A DNA stretch of 64,000 bases, taken from Megaleporinus macrocephalus (taxonomy: Eukaryota > Chordata > Actinopteri > Characiformes > Anostomidae). Below the pieces are notes generated by a model. That model searched no databases and was not told the DNA's origin. It worked only from the letters and a program-made list of their open reading frames with translations. Position numbers and translations under genes: made by a program. Position 1 is the first letter of the stretch. Each line of letters begins with the position of its first letter. The stretch lies in NCBI GenBank assembly GCA_021613375.1, contig CM038716.1, forward strand, positions 744,001 to 808,000. Reading direction: 5' to 3'. Positions 22,452 to 34,860 of the stretch are shown here, piece by piece.

Positions 22452-23190
22452 ATGGAGACAAGTTTAGACGATCGTATTTCCTGACAAGAACAGAAGATGG
22501 AGGAACTGATGGGGTTAATGCACAAACGGGTGCTGCGCTCCATTAACCCCCTCTTCGGAACCTCCAACTCAATCCATTCAGAATCCTCTGTAAATCTTCT
22601 AGGCCTGCCCTGGGATCTGATAACCCAGGTACTGCGCTACCGATGGCCCTACCAGAAAAGTATGACGGGTTTCCTAGTACGTGCATGGGATTTTTAATGC
22701 AGTCCATACATCGATCACCACCCAGACCAGTTTGTCTCCAAGATCGATAACATACATTTCGTTATTTCTCTCCTGACGTGTAGAGGTAAAGTTTGGGCCA
22801 CGGCCCTTTGGTCACAGAATAGCATTCGAAAGAGCCATAGGCAATCAGCTGTGTAAGATGAAGCAAGGTAAACGCTCTGCAGTGGACTATGCTTTGGATT
22901 TCCGAACACTGGCCGCTGGTAGTAATTGGATTGAGACCGCCCTACTGATGGTATACAGAAGAGGATTAAGAGCAGATTTGCAAGCAGAAATGGCCTGTCG
23001 CAGCAAGCAAATAACAATTTATTCAAATTTCAATCGCCTTTGCTAGCTTGTTGGGAGATAGGAGAGGTCTCCGATCTGTCACCTATTACTCTCCCACTAC
23101 CGAACATTCCCAGGCTGAATCTGAACCCATGGAATTGGTATTGTATAATGGCAGACAGAATGTAACCTTTGATCCCTTTTGGTTCTGCAG
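22452..23190 (+). pseudogene. Ty3/gypsy gag fragment, broken
   Basis: The frame starts at an ATG (22452) but meets a TGA after ten codons, then stays open to 22697 with a further frame change. Later blocks include KMKQGKRSAVDYALDFRTLA (22854-22913) and the RRGLRADLQAEMACR and GDRRGLRSVTYYSPTTE region to about 23105, typical of gag from fish gypsy elements. Capsid and nucleocapsid order is as expected, but no zinc knuckle, protease or RT follows. It ends abruptly in 'ctagctaactagctagttaa'. Confidence 0.8.
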
Positions 23191-24940
23191 GCTAGCTAAC
23201 TAGCTAGTTAACTAACACAGGCATTTGCTGAGCTTTGGTCAACTTTTGCAGTAGAAAAAAACACTGTAGGACACTAGTTAGCCAGTATATCATGTGAATA
23301 CCATGTGAATAGTTTATAGTAACTATGGTGCTTCTATTAGAAAATCTGGACTATTTAAACCACAAAGGAACAAAAAAGTCAGTTCAGTAAAAGGTATGTT
23401 GATCATGCTCACTACTAGTAAAACAGGTACTGTTTTTTTTACTGCAGGAGCCATCAACCAGTTGTCTGAGCAGTAGCAGCCAATAAAACATTTATACGTA
23501 CTCCCGTTGGTATCAAGCTTTGAACTACACACATACAGGAGTAAACATTTGGGCAGTGCTCAGAAAACCATGTTAAGAGTGGAATTTACAAGACACAAAA
23601 TCTGCTCTTGTGACTGTTTGTCATGCAAGATACATTGTTTTAATTAGATTAAAAAATGACAAACAGATAACGTTAGGGTAGTTCATGTTATATATAACGT
23701 TATGTATAGTTCATGTTTTAACACCCCTACTTTTTCATAGGTCTTTTCCTGGTATTTTTACAAAGGGCATGGGAAAAATGCTTTCCTGCATCAAATCTTG
23801 TTCCTGCCAAGAGATTTAAACCACTTCTAAGTAGCCTTCTCTTTGCAGGAGCAAATAGTCTATATGCAGTCAGGGTTTGGTCGTAAGACTGCTCATATGA
23901 AGAAGAGCACAACACATTAAGAGGTATTAACAACTAGCAAAAAAATGTTGTGTTCTGTAATGCTTTAAATTTCATAAATAATAATCATACACAATAATTC
24001 TGGGCACTCATCTGAAATAGGTTTGGTGTAGAACATCACAAACATTACTAGTTTGTAATTAACTTTATTTTTAAATTTCAATTATGAGCCTTTACTCTAT
24101 TTGACACTTATGTGATGCCCTAAAAGTTTTGTTAACTGAGGACAGTTACTGGTGTGTAGCTGCTTTACAAATCTTCTGGTAGGCCAACATGGTTTTGTTA
24201 ATGTTGCTAATTTAAAAAGAAATCCTTGCTGCTAAATGCATGTTATGCATTGTGCATAATATACCATTAATAACCAAATTTACCAAATAAAACTTTTTTT
24301 TCTTAAACGGCATCTTTAAATATTTGCTATTAAGCATATCAATGTTAAATTTAAGAAAAATGTATGCATGTTAGATAGAGTCTAACTGCAACTCACCAAG
24401 AGCAAACTAATTGTTTAATTGTAACAATTGTACTTGTAAAAAGGAAAAAAAAAACACTGAACTTTTTTTACTTTAATACTAATTCTTAAGTCTTCACTAT
24501 AGTCAGATAAGACTATGCTATGACTTAACTTGGGTATAGAGTATACCCAATGAACTGTTAAAAATTTGCAGTCTAATTTTGCTCTGCAGTTTTTTTCTAC
24601 GGATGGATGGGGTAGAGGAAAACTCTTTCTTGTGGCTCCTGATGATACTGGGTATAGAGGCAGGATCTTAAAGGTTGTAAGTTGTGGGGGTAAAAATATA
24701 TTCATAGCCCCAGTTCAAGAGAAACTCCCCTACACCTTACTGATGAAGCATTCTGTAGCATGCCAAAAACCACATGTCAGAAGTGACAATAACCTGCCAA
24801 ATGAAAACCTGGATAGCAAATTTATGTAGCATATTATGTAGTAACAAATAAAATAAACTCAGAAATAGTTTAACTGAAAGTAACCCTGTTCTTGCTGTAA
24901 CTTATTTCTGTAATTCTGTAAATATAATTTCTCAACAGCA
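23191..24940. other. Unassigned AT-rich interval
   Basis: No gene is supported. A 87-codon frame at 24566-24829 begins on TTG and includes TDGWGRGKLFLVAPDDTGYR. It lacks an ATG start and known motifs. The remaining sequence is AT-rich and contains no repeat I can name. Confidence 0.4.
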
Positions 24941-24943
24941 GCT

Positions 24944-25198
24944 ATGCAGCAAAGACGTTTGCCTGCAACTTCATTGAGGTACACGCTTCATGTGGAGCAA
25001 GATATCCATTCACTTTTTATTGTTATTTTTTTTCCTTTATCAGTTGTCTTACTCTTTGTTTTACACACACCGTATCATGTGGACAGTCCAGAAATTGAGG
25101 TGATGCCTGATAGTACGGTCAGTGACGAACAGCAAGCAGCAATGTCCAGACCATCCAGAACTTCCACAACAGTTGCAGATTGTAAAAAAGATATATAG
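24944..25198 (+). other. Unassigned 84-codon ATG frame with one hydrophobic segment
   Basis: An ATG at 24944 opens 84 codons. Residues about 24-42 are strongly hydrophobic (FIVIFFPLSVVLLFVL) and could form one membrane segment, followed by a polar Ser/Thr-rich tail. The sequence just upstream, 'tttctcaacag', resembles a splice acceptor. There is no homology I recognise and no neighbouring exon, so this may be chance. Confidence 0.15.
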
Positions 25199-25299
25199 TA
25201 AAAATTTGCATGCCACAAAGCATGGCCTACTCAATTCTCTATATATTTTGTTACCCTGTTCTTCAATGATCAGGACCACCACAGAGCAGGTCTCATTTG

Positions 25300-25366
25300 A
25301 GTGGTGGATCACACTCAACACTGTGTTAGTCTGTGATGTGCTGGTGTGAGTGGATCAGACACACCA
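25300..25366. repeat. Short fragment of the 'gtgagtggatcagacacac' repeat
   Basis: 'cactgtgttagtctgtgatg' and 'gagtggatcagacacacc' belong to the same fish repeat that appears reversed at 50430-50800 in git1 intron 6. Confidence 0.6.
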
Positions 25367-26057
25367 TTCTTTAAGGGGGGATACCCCACAGCTTCCTTTA
25401 AGAGTGACATGTGGGCCTGTATTTGCTCTTGCCAGAAAGGATTTGGAATTGTATGAGTGACATCTTGGCCTGTGTTTTTCTTTTGTGGGACAAGATTAGA
25501 CATTCTGCTACCATATGTTGCTGTAACATAAGTGACAGCTGTTAAAACTGTTCTGTTCGATATGTTCATGTTAAAAGTTGTTATACCACATTTGGTCAGT
25601 TGAGCGGCAGTACTTCACATAGCTCCTGCTGAACACATCCCCACCCTGCCAAATTAATACACATAAAACAAAATGTTGAGTAAAAGCTATGAGCCTTTCC
25701 TTGCTGGACTAACTTAACTTTTTTACGTAGTACCAATTTGAGCATCACAAAATCTAAAATGAACCCACTAAATATTAATCCTATTAATTCGTTTGATAAA
25801 CACAACTAAATTAAGTTTCACCAACATTATTTGATTTAACATTAAAAAGTAAAAAAAAAAATAATTTGATCCTACCCAATTAATTAAATAAAAACATTTT
25901 CTAATAAAGACAATATTTGAAAATATCACCTTTTATTTGTTTGAAAGTGGTGCATAACAAATGTTGCACAATAATAAAAACATCTGCATAGTACAAAAAA
26001 AGTGTAAAGAAAAATTAACAATCAGAAATTGCAAAGAACAGTGTACAAAGTACAATA

Positions 26058-26210
26058 TCAGTGAAGTGAAAAAGCAAGTTTAGACTTGCCCCTCAGGACT
26101 TCTGTTTCCTCTATCAAGATGGTGGCACTGGCTGGGTCAGATGTACAGGCAGCTTTGTTAACCGTGATGTTCATCGCCTCCCCCAGCAAGATCTCTGAGA
26201 GCTTCAGCAT
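26058..26210 (-). other. Short minus-strand frame, possible 3' exon
   Basis: An ATG at 26210 opens 50 codons ending in TGA at 26058. The peptide contains MNITVNKAACTSDPASATIL, with one N-x-T sequon and one Cys. It lies downstream of a possible exon (26264-26348) flanked by AG and GTAGGT, and of a signal-peptide-like frame at 26792-27004. A consistent spliced model could not be built. The function is unknown. Confidence 0.2.
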
Positions 26211-26791
26211 CCTATTTTATCCCTTTTATTACAGTAGTTAGCACAGTTTTAAAGCACACCTACCAAATATTCCTTGAGGAGATCCCCCCCAAAGGTAACC
26301 CACCTTGCAACGGATTGCAACTTCTCTGCACCTTTCAATCGTGCAGTCCTGATTATGTTAAAATATGTTAAATACATAAAAAAAATGTTGCACTCCAAAA
26401 AATGATGAGTCAGGATTGGATTGCTGGTAAAGAAAATGGTTAGATAACATTAGAAAGAAATCCTGGGAAATCACAGCTTCAAAACACACATGATAGTTGA
26501 TTTCAAATGGTGACCAATGTGCTCAAAGTACACCTTTTCTGTGGAAATAGGACTTAATGTACTGTAACGGTCTAGACTCTAAACCCTTACACTGATAAAA
26601 AGTCAGGGTTCTAAGGCATGTGTTACTTGTGCTGAATTAACCACTCTTCCACCAGATAGTATAAGCAAAGCATGTATTGTGTAGTATGTGCCACAAAACC
26701 AACCCACTCTCACCACCGGATTCAACATATAACTCCACACAAATTATAAAGGGCTTCCTCAGTTCATAAAGTGTCCATAATTAGATCCTCC

Positions 26792-27004
26792 TCACCGGTG
26801 TTGTAACATCTGAGGTTGAAGTGTGGAAATAGCTGAAGGTACTCTGGATTGTTGTATGAAGATGTCCGTTTCCTGCAGCTTCACCAGTTGATAATTCAAA
26901 GTCCTTACAACTTCATAATTCAGAGGAGTGGATAGGTAACAACTTCCACTCCCGTAAGTCCAAGTGATAATGTGAGATGACAAAAACAAGAGAATAATAA
27001 ACAT
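26792..27004 (-). other. Minus-strand frame with signal-peptide-like start
   Basis: An ATG at 27004 opens 70 codons beginning MFIILLFLSSHIITWTYG, a plausible secretion signal, followed by a mature part with one Cys (SGSCYLSTPLNYEVV). A strong GTAAGG donor-like site lies inside the frame after about 32 residues, so it could be a first exon of a small secreted protein. I recognise no family. There is no supporting downstream exon in a compatible phase. Bases 27026-28351 hold nothing I can name. Confidence 0.2.
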
Positions 27005-28351
27005 CCTTCTAGATAAGAGGGACACAAAAAAATAATCTTAGCTTCCATCCATTCACTGAATACAAACCTTAGACCTAAATTCAACAAATATCATACTCTT
27101 GTACAAATCAACTACCACCTAAGCATTGTACAATACACAAACTTCTTTACTTACATTGAGCTTGAAAACCAGGTTTTCTCAATATAGGACTTGGCAAAGG
27201 CACCAAACCTCCATTAGAATTGTTTGCATGCTGCCTACCTAGAAAACTCTTCTTCTTTTGTATCCCCACTCAAGCTAAAGTAGCTCCCTACTACCCCTTG
27301 TGGCTGGAGCTGGAATTTCTACCATAAATGTATCTGAGGGACGAGGTTACAGTATAACATGGACTTTTAAATGATAACACCTCTTTTCGTTATAATGCTT
27401 TAGGAGCTCAGTTTTATTTTGGCTTTTAAATTTGCAAATTTTGTACAGCAACAATGCATTTCCAAAATGTTTACGTAATTATTTTTATTTTAGTATCAAA
27501 CCAACAAACATAAGGCAAAGGAATAGCCAAAACTAGCTATATTTCGTAACTGTGTAGACAAAATGACTCTCCTTTCCTTCTGCCAGCCAAGGTATCTATA
27601 CATTACATGGGTAGATTATTCGTATGTGCCATTATGAACTGTGTGAAACATAGACAGAGCTAGCTCCAAAGCTAAATGCAGCACAAACAGAGATGTGTGT
27701 AAATACACACACAAAAATATATACAGTTGGAAATGCAATTTAAGTAGTAAAAACCACTTTACAACAAAACATTACAACAACGATGTTTTTGTTGTAAACA
27801 TGGATATTCAAACAGAAACACATATTACTATTATTTTTTCTTTGTGTCTTGCGCATTGACACTGGCTCCCTCTGACTGAACTTCAAACCTCTCTCTAATT
27901 ATTGGAGTTCCAAGATGACTTAGCTAGCTAAAGTGCTAACCTTCATAGACAGCTTTCTTTTGTAATAACAGACTTGCTAGCGAGCCGTATGATCCAGTTA
28001 TATGATCCAGCATATAAATATGAAATATGATGTTTAGAAAGGATAATCAACTAAATTTTAAATATGAAACAGCGTAAATACAGTTGTTTATAGAAGCAGG
28101 TGCAAGAGGAAAATGCGATCAGTCCACCGAATGCATCTGTCTCCATTTGTGCACAAATGCTCCTCTTTTCTTCTTCCGGTGGCTCAAATGTTTTCGATGG
28201 TAAACTCAAAATTTATCTATTATTTTGCTGATGCAAAATTATGCATGTAACAACATGTAACAAACAATTTTATGTTGATTTGTCTTTTTTATTTTACTAA
28301 CGCCCTAAATCATTTTTTAGAGTGTTCGTTACTTGACACCTCTGACAAGCA

Positions 28352-28705
28352 CTAACAATGTGCTGCACACTGCTTAGTACTACATACATTACAAACATAA
28401 TCTGAAGTCACTTGCACTAAAAAAGGACTCAAAAGGAGTTGAATTAGTTTATGGTTTGTATTTATGTACATCAAAGAGTGGGGGCCTGGAACTGAGTAGG
28501 TCCATTGAGCAATACATCTTAAATGGACCAAACAGGATATGACACCGGTGGTGTCAACACTGTGTGTAGAACTCCTATCGGTTAACCTGATAATTTGCTT
28601 ACTATTCAGTAACAGTGAGGCTGAGTAGATACGTATTATACAGGAAAATAACCAGTCTGGGCCAATATGTCTAGATCCGTAGAGGAGGTGGGGGTATGTC
28701 GGCAT
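28352..28705 (-). other. Unassigned 117-codon frame with Cys-rich tail
   Basis: The frame runs from an ATG at 28705 for 117 codons, ending in a DYVCNVCSTKQCAAHC tail. Four Cys and one His in the last 16 residues could bind metal, but the spacing matches no finger I know. There is no signal peptide or membrane segment. It could be transposon-derived or chance. Bases 28706-29290 contain no recognisable feature. Confidence 0.2.
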
Positions 28706-29291
28706 TAAACAGATCCAAGAGAGAAGTTTAAATTAAAATGAATGTCTTTACTTGGAAAAGAAAAAAAAAAGAAATACAAAACACAATATGTAACCTCAAT
28801 AAAACCAATACCCCTTGGATAAATAAACTAAAAAAAATAAAGTTCTTATCAGTCTGTCAGTCTCAATCCTACCACATAACCAGGTAGTTCAGAATGGATT
28901 CAAGAGCAGTCAGATGTGGCAGTTCAGTCTCTTTGGGTGGCTCGCCATCAACTTCACAGAAGGGGGTTCCAAGACAAGATGAGATAAATCCACAAAATCC
29001 AGAGAAAATCCACGCTCCAAGATTTCCGATGCCCTCAAAAAAACCTGACCTGCTTAAGTAAAACAGGTACAGTAAACAATTTCTCCACGTATCTAAATCT
29101 CACTGACCATTACTCTTGATTACATTCAATTCATTATAACTACTTACATCACTCAACATTAATTACATTACAATAACACAAATTTCTCATTAACAGAAAC
29201 AACCATTTGTTTTACAGGTCTTCAAAACAATGACAGGTAAGTATTTTAACTTTTTAAATGCATATTCCCATATTACAAAATAATAAACATA

Positions 29292-29510
29292 TTATTCTTT
29301 TTTTTCCACAGGCATTAAACTGCAAAACATCCCATAACATCTATTAAATTCAATAAACCTTTCAAAACCCGACAAATATAGTCTTCTGTCTTTAAACATG
29401 TACCACAACTCATTGCAAGTACTGCGCTGAACATGCAGCTTTTGATCCTTTCCCTCGATAGCACTAGAACCAGCAGCAGCTATGAGTAGGAAAAATAATG
29501 CTTTACTCAA
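29292..29510 (-). other. Minus-strand frame with Cys/Trp-containing exon-like stretch
   Basis: The open frame starts on TTG, directly after an in-frame TGA, so it cannot begin as written. Inside it, an acceptor-like 'ttttcctactcatag' precedes an about 55-codon stretch with STCNELWYMFKDRRLYLSGF and a C-Y-G-M-F-C pair. It could be an internal exon of an unknown minus-strand gene or a chance frame. Bases 29511-30480 show no gene. They include a GC-richer patch at 29820-29950. Confidence 0.15.
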
Positions 29511-30488
29511 CGGTCATTACCTGAATTGATGAACAGCAACAGTTCTAATAGATTTTGCCTTTTATTTGCATTTTTACCTGGTTTTCGTCAAGTAACATAA
29601 CTATTTACACATGAACTAATTTTTACCATGCCGCCTAGTAGCATAGCTAGCTAGTAAAGAAAACGTGATTCAACTCACCAAAATTGTGTTCATAGGCCAG
29701 GTTTTTGTGTCGTTTAGTGTCTTGGTTCACTTTAACAGTCAAAGAGGGCTTTAGCCTCAACCTATGCACTTTTTTATCAAGAAGAGCAGTGTTTGTTAGC
29801 TGATTGTGAGCTAAATGCGAGCTAGCTGTAAGCTACAGCTCCTCCCTCCATGGCACGCTGATAGGGAGCAAGAGAGAAATGGCCTGCGCTCCCCGCTGCT
29901 CCAGCGCTGCTCCAACGCTGCCCAATCAACAGCAGCTAAGGCGGGGCAAGTCAAATTATCAAATACAATTGGCTGCAGCTAAGCACACTAAACTTCGCTC
30001 AAATAGCGCTTAACCCCTTAACTGCAGAGGAGTGTTAAACTAGGGATTACACTAGGAATTTAATATTTAACTCTCATGAAATGGGGGTTACATGTGCATG
30101 ACACAGTTATAGTGCACCCTTAGTCCTCTGGCCTGAAGAAGTGACTTCACCATTCGATATTTTAATCGGATTTAATCTGTTTTACATGATGGTATGACTC
30201 ATAATCTGTCATGGTGCTATATAGTTCCTTTACTGAGAGCTCAAACTCCGTCGGCACACTGTGCTTCAGGACATTCCCAAAAGTTTGACTATGCATAGCA
30301 AAGTTCCAGAAGATTGCAAAGGTAGTAGGGATATGATCATTCGTTGTCACCCAACTAGTCCTTACTCAAACTGCACAAATGGAATGTGTTGCCTTCTTTT
30401 CTCCTTCTCCAAGTTGACAAGAGTGTGTAGCTGTCTCAGTGTGCTTAAAATAGCTGGAAAAACAGCTACTTGACTGGATACTGAATTA

Positions 30489-31724
30489 AAAAAAAGATGA
30501 GGGAAGTCTGGGAAGGTGTTAAAACCATCACAGGCCACAACACAAAGACCAGAGCCGTAGGGGGAACTGTGGAGAAGGCTAACGAGATCAACAACTTCTT
30601 CAACCGTTTCAATCAGTCCATGCCCCGCCCCCACCCTCTCCCTCACTGCAACCATATCTCCCTCTTCCCTCAACACATCTCCCCCCAGTCAGTGGACCAG
30701 TCTTCTTCACATTTAGAGGTTTGGTGATGACACAGCTATTGGGGGGTGTATCAGGGATGATCGAGAGGAGGAGTACAGGAGACTGGTGAGGGACTTTGCT
30801 GTTTGGTGCCACAGCAACCACCTGCAGCTCAATACCTCAAAGACCAAGGAACTGGTCATTGACTTTGGGAGGTCCAGACCAAGGTCACAACCAGTTCTGA
30901 TAGAGGGAGCTGAGGTGGAGACTGTGGAGTCCTACAAGTACCTCGGGCTGTGACTGGACAGCAAGCTAGACTGGACTGCTAACACTGAGCACCTGTACAG
31001 GAAAGGACAGAGTAGGCTGTACTTTCTGGGAGGCTGTGTTCCTTTGGCATCTGCAGGAAACTCCTGTGGATGTTCTATCAGTCTGTGGTGGCCAGTGTCC
31101 TGTTTTACACCGTGGTGTGCTGGGGAGGCAGCACATCCAAGAAGGACACATCCAGGCTGGACAAACTTATCAGGCGGGCTGGCTCAGTGATCGGCCTGAA
31201 ACTGGACTCTCTGGTGACGGTGGCAGAGAAGAAGACAATGGACAAACTTCTGGACATTATGGACAATGCCAGTCATCCTCTGCACACCGTCATCAGCAAC
31301 CAGAGGAGTCTGTTCAGTGACCGACTGCTCCTACCCAAGTGCAGAACCAACAGACTCAAAAACTCCTTTGTCCTTCATGCCATCAGACTGTACAACTCCT
31401 CTCTGCAGGGGAGGAGGGGTCACAGGAGGACAGAGGATGGGATGGAGTAGTAGATTGATAATGACACAACCGGACTAAGTGCAATAACACTAGTGTTATC
31501 TGTTAACACTAGTTAACAGTTAACATTAAACAAGTGCAATAATAGCTTGCAATACCTCCCCAGTTAGATTTTTCTTTTCTCTTTATTTTGTAGATTGGAT
31601 TTTTTAATTTTTAATATTCCTTTCATATGTTTGTGTGTTTATTGTGATGCTACTGGAATCTTAATTTCCCTGAGGGAACCCTCCCAAAGGGATCAATAAA
31701 GATCTATCTATCTATCTAAAACAC
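30489..31724 (+). mobile_element. Non-LTR retrotransposon with (ATCT)n tail, RT core deleted
   Basis: It starts with a REVWEGVKTITG...NEINNFFNRF block, the linker before RT, and then jumps within about 100 bases to DDTAIGGCI, the second half of the RT active-site motif. From there it is nearly continuous: NTSKTKELVIDFGR, VESYKYLG, and the C-terminal WMFYQSVVASVLFYTVVCWG, SHPLHTVISN and PKCRTNRLKNSF blocks. It ends with 'gggatcaataaagatctatc' and ATCT units at 31705-31724. The fingers and most of the palm are missing. The minus-strand LINE at 39530-42430 is of the same type. Confidence 0.9.
31070..31450 (+). pseudogene. LINE ORF2 C-terminal region
   Basis: A 126-codon open frame encodes the post-RT C-terminus typical of this LINE class (SVVASVLFYTVVCWGGS, RLDKLIRRAGSVIGL, LPKCRTNRLKNSFVLHAIRL), ending at a TAG before the 3' UTR. 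It is part of the defective element at 30489-31724 and is not a host gene. Confidence 0.88.
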
Positions 31725-32434
31725 AAGTTCCACAAAGTCCAGATCCAGAGGCATATGTCTCAATATATGAACAAAAAATTTTTCTAGAATGTCTTTCTAG
31801 AACATGATTTAGCCGTAATTCCTAGGAGAGAGGAAAGTTATATAATGTAAACTCTGATTGAAAACTGTAAGACAAAATGTTTGGAATTATTTTTGATATA
31901 ACGATTGCTGCATCAGATACTTAGTACAAATTACATAAAAAACATGGAACTGGTAACAGCTCAAAATCGGCTGCATTTTTATTAGCATCACTGTAAAAAA
32001 GTCCTGGTACTCATGTTATACTACGGTGTGAAAAGAATGGTCAGTTTTGAAAAATGTTTTATAAGCCAAACACTGTCCACTCACTACTGTAAAAGATCGA
32101 CTACAACAGAAAGCCACACAGCTGTTAAACATATTGTCTGTCAATACTTATTTTGACTTTTTTGTATTCTTTGCCCATCAGATTATAACTACTGCAGCAG
32201 ATCTGTAAACAATGTTGGTGACAATAAAACATGCTTGCATAGCACATTAAACCAAAGTGGCATGCTTTGAGTTTGCCGCTACAGCTAACTACCCTCCTAT
32301 AAACAAAGCCGCATCGCTGTCATGTGATCACTGGAGCCTCACTTGATTGGCTGGATGTTGGCTCGATTGAAAACAGAATTAAATCTTCAGCCTTCATAGT
32401 ACATTTACATTAATAAAAAAAAACACACTTACTG
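31725..32434. other. Unassigned AT-rich interval
   Basis: No gene, microsatellite or recognisable transposon text was seen. Confidence 0.5.
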
Positions 32435-32439
32435 GTCCT

Positions 32440-32961
32440 TGTGACGAAGACAAAGCAGTCAGACATTGGCGGATATGATAAAAAGGTTTACTGGTAACTA
32501 GTGGTTCAACAAACACATCACTAAGGAACACACAACACAATACAGAGAATAAGCTAGATCGAAAACAGGCGAGGATCAAAACCAGAAATCACTGAGCGAA
32601 CAATCCGAAAAGGGCTAAGCAGAGACATAAACGTAATAACCAGAAAGGAGTCATAACCAGGTAGACACGGCAAACAGTACACAAAGGAATAGGCAAAAAG
32701 TTGACAGTCGAGAAACGTATGCGGTCATAACAAAAGATCATTGACAGGATAGCGCTCAGTAAGGCACTGAAAATCCAAAGAAGCTAATGACAAACAGAGT
32801 TTAAATAGTCTATTGATTATCAGTATTCAGGTGAACCTGATCTATACCGGTCAGCTGACCGAGAGTCCGGAGTAACGTGATCCACTGATGCCTGCTGGGA
32901 AATGGAGTTCGTTGACGAGTGAATCGAGTTCGGTTCAGCAGCGTTGGCGCGCGGCATGACA
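32440..32961 (-). mobile_element. Solo LTR of a gypsy-like retrotransposon with 5-bp target duplication
   Basis: The 522-bp sequence runs from TGTGAC to ATGACA on the plus strand, so in either orientation it has TG...CA ends. It is flanked on both sides by the same 5 bases, GTCCT (32435-32439 and 32962-32966). On the minus strand it contains a TATA-like 'gactatttaaactctg' and near its end 'ccagtaaacc', as expected of an LTR promoter and polyadenylation region. No internal retroelement coding lies next to it. It is the product of recombination between two LTRs (family knowledge). Confidence 0.85.
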
Positions 32962-33339
32962 GTCCTGCTTTACTAACAGGTCAAACACCTAAAAAAATAC
33001 ATTACATAAAAAAATATATCATTTACACAAAATCTTTTTCTTAACATGAATAATGCAGGACAATAGCATGGTTAATATAGAAATTTAGCCAGCAGCAATA
33101 TATGATGCACTTAAATAGTACAACATATCCTGACCAATATGAGTCTATACAGTATAGGTATATGTATCGCACACTAGAGCTTAAGACTGCTTATGTAAAA
33201 TGTTAAAACAGCAACAGTTCAATGCTGGCTAATCTGTTCACAGTCACAATGCTATTAAATAGACTGGGAATGAAAAGTGAAGTGAAATGGATAAAAAATG
33301 TAAAAACATTGCGGTAGAGTAACTAATCAAGCACTGCAG

Positions 33340-34860
33340 GATTTGTGTAAAACCAAACTTAGATTCTCTTCAGAATTGGTGAGCGAGGGTCTATGAGTGC
33401 CGCCAGTGCCTACGTGCCTGAAAGCAATCTGTCGGGCCGCCCCATGAGCAGGCTATTTGGGGTAATATGGCCCACGTCCTCAACATTAGCAGACACACAG
33501 CCCAATGGTTTCGAGTTGAGGATGGCCTCAACTTCCCACCTTAACTAGCAGAGGCCCAAAGCAGTCTACATTAGAAGAGTAGAAAGCTGGCTTGTATAGC
33601 CGTAGACAAGCACTAGGGAGATGAGCCATTTAGGGGATGGATGGTTGCCCTCTCCAGCGCTGGCATTCGGGACAAGCTTGCTGGCATTTTACGCATTCCC
33701 TCCCATCCATGAATTATCCAATAGGTCTTTCACAATTCTGCAAGACCAAGGTGATGCAAGTCAATGTCATACTTCTAGATTAGCAGACGTGTGATAGTTT
33801 GTGAAGCCTCCAGGACAACAGGAAGCAACATTGACTCATCTAGGCCTTCCAAGCGCCTGAGCTGACCACCCACCCACATGAGATTGTCCATTTCAGGGGC
33901 TGGAGTGAGTAAGTGACTCCTAGAGGTGACAGGTTTACCAGCAGCCAGGAGCTTATAGTCCTTAGGAAATGAGTTGTGCTTGCTGTAGATTGGTTATCTT
34001 GGCTTGACAGTAGTGATCAGCATTAGGCAGGAAACTTGGTGAAGTCTGTTCTTGGAGTTCCTGAGCAGTGGCATCCAAAAGCTCTTGCTAGGTATTGTAC
34101 AGTTTGTCAGCTGGACTGCTCAGCGTAGGGGAGATAACAAAGACTTTATATCTGCAAGGGTCTGACTCCCATAGTGTGTGAGCACTGGTACAACCTTGAG
34201 CAAGACACGATTGCCACCCCCATAGTGTATGAGCACTGGTACAGCCTTGAGCAACACACGATTGCCAGCTCCCATAGTGTATGAGCATAGTGAATGCTTC
34301 AGAGCTGGAGATGATCAAGCAACTTTCCTCTTTAGCTGTAGTGTCTGCATGGCCCTCCTTGGTTCTAGTGTTTACCCCAGGCAGAGCTAGGAGGTGTTTC
34401 TACTGACAAAAGTTGCAGGGTTTCTAAAGAGTGCACTGGGATGCTAGTTTATGTTGATCTTTGTAGAGTTTGGCAACATCACAACACTGACTGAAATAAT
34501 TTTCAGTGCTCTCGCATTAGGCACAGTAGACTTTGTTCTTGACTTTCTTCTTGGAAATCTCCTTGTGTGGGCTGATGTGTTTCTGAAGGCTCTCCAGCAC
34601 CATGCAAGACTGTCACCATTTACCTTTCAGGATGACTGACACTCTTAGGATTCTGCCTCTCCTTACTGCTTTTCCCAATTGTTGGATTGTCAAAGCTCTG
34701 ACACCAGAACTCTTATCTATGCCATTCTGACAAGTCATATACGTTAGGAGTAGCCCCAAGCTGCTTAGACTTTTGGTGAAACTCAGCTTGCTGTTTGTAA
34801 GGATCTGATACTTGAAAAGCTCAGTAGCATCTGATGGGAGCAGGCTTCCTAGAGCTATGC
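33340..34860 (-). mobile_element. BEL/Pao retrotransposon relic
   Basis: The minus strand carries, from right to left, a gag zinc-knuckle-like block (34400-34530), a GGQLRRLEGLDESMLLP block (33830-33890), an integrase Zn-binding-like ECVKCQQACPECQRW (33650-33700), FYSSNVDCFGPLLVK (33540-33590), and EVEAILNSKPLG with ITPNSLLMGRPD (33425-33530). These are the order and motifs of BEL/Pao pol. The integrase catalytic core is deleted between LLVK and EVEAILNS. Stops and frameshifts are frequent. The right border is uncertain and may reach 35230. Confidence 0.82.
34168..34290. repeat. Tandem repeat, about 50-53 bp, 2.4 copies
   Basis: 'cccatagtgtgtgagcactg' starts copies at 34168, 34218 and 34271 (the last partial). 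It is an internal duplication inside the BEL/Pao relic. Confidence 0.9.
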
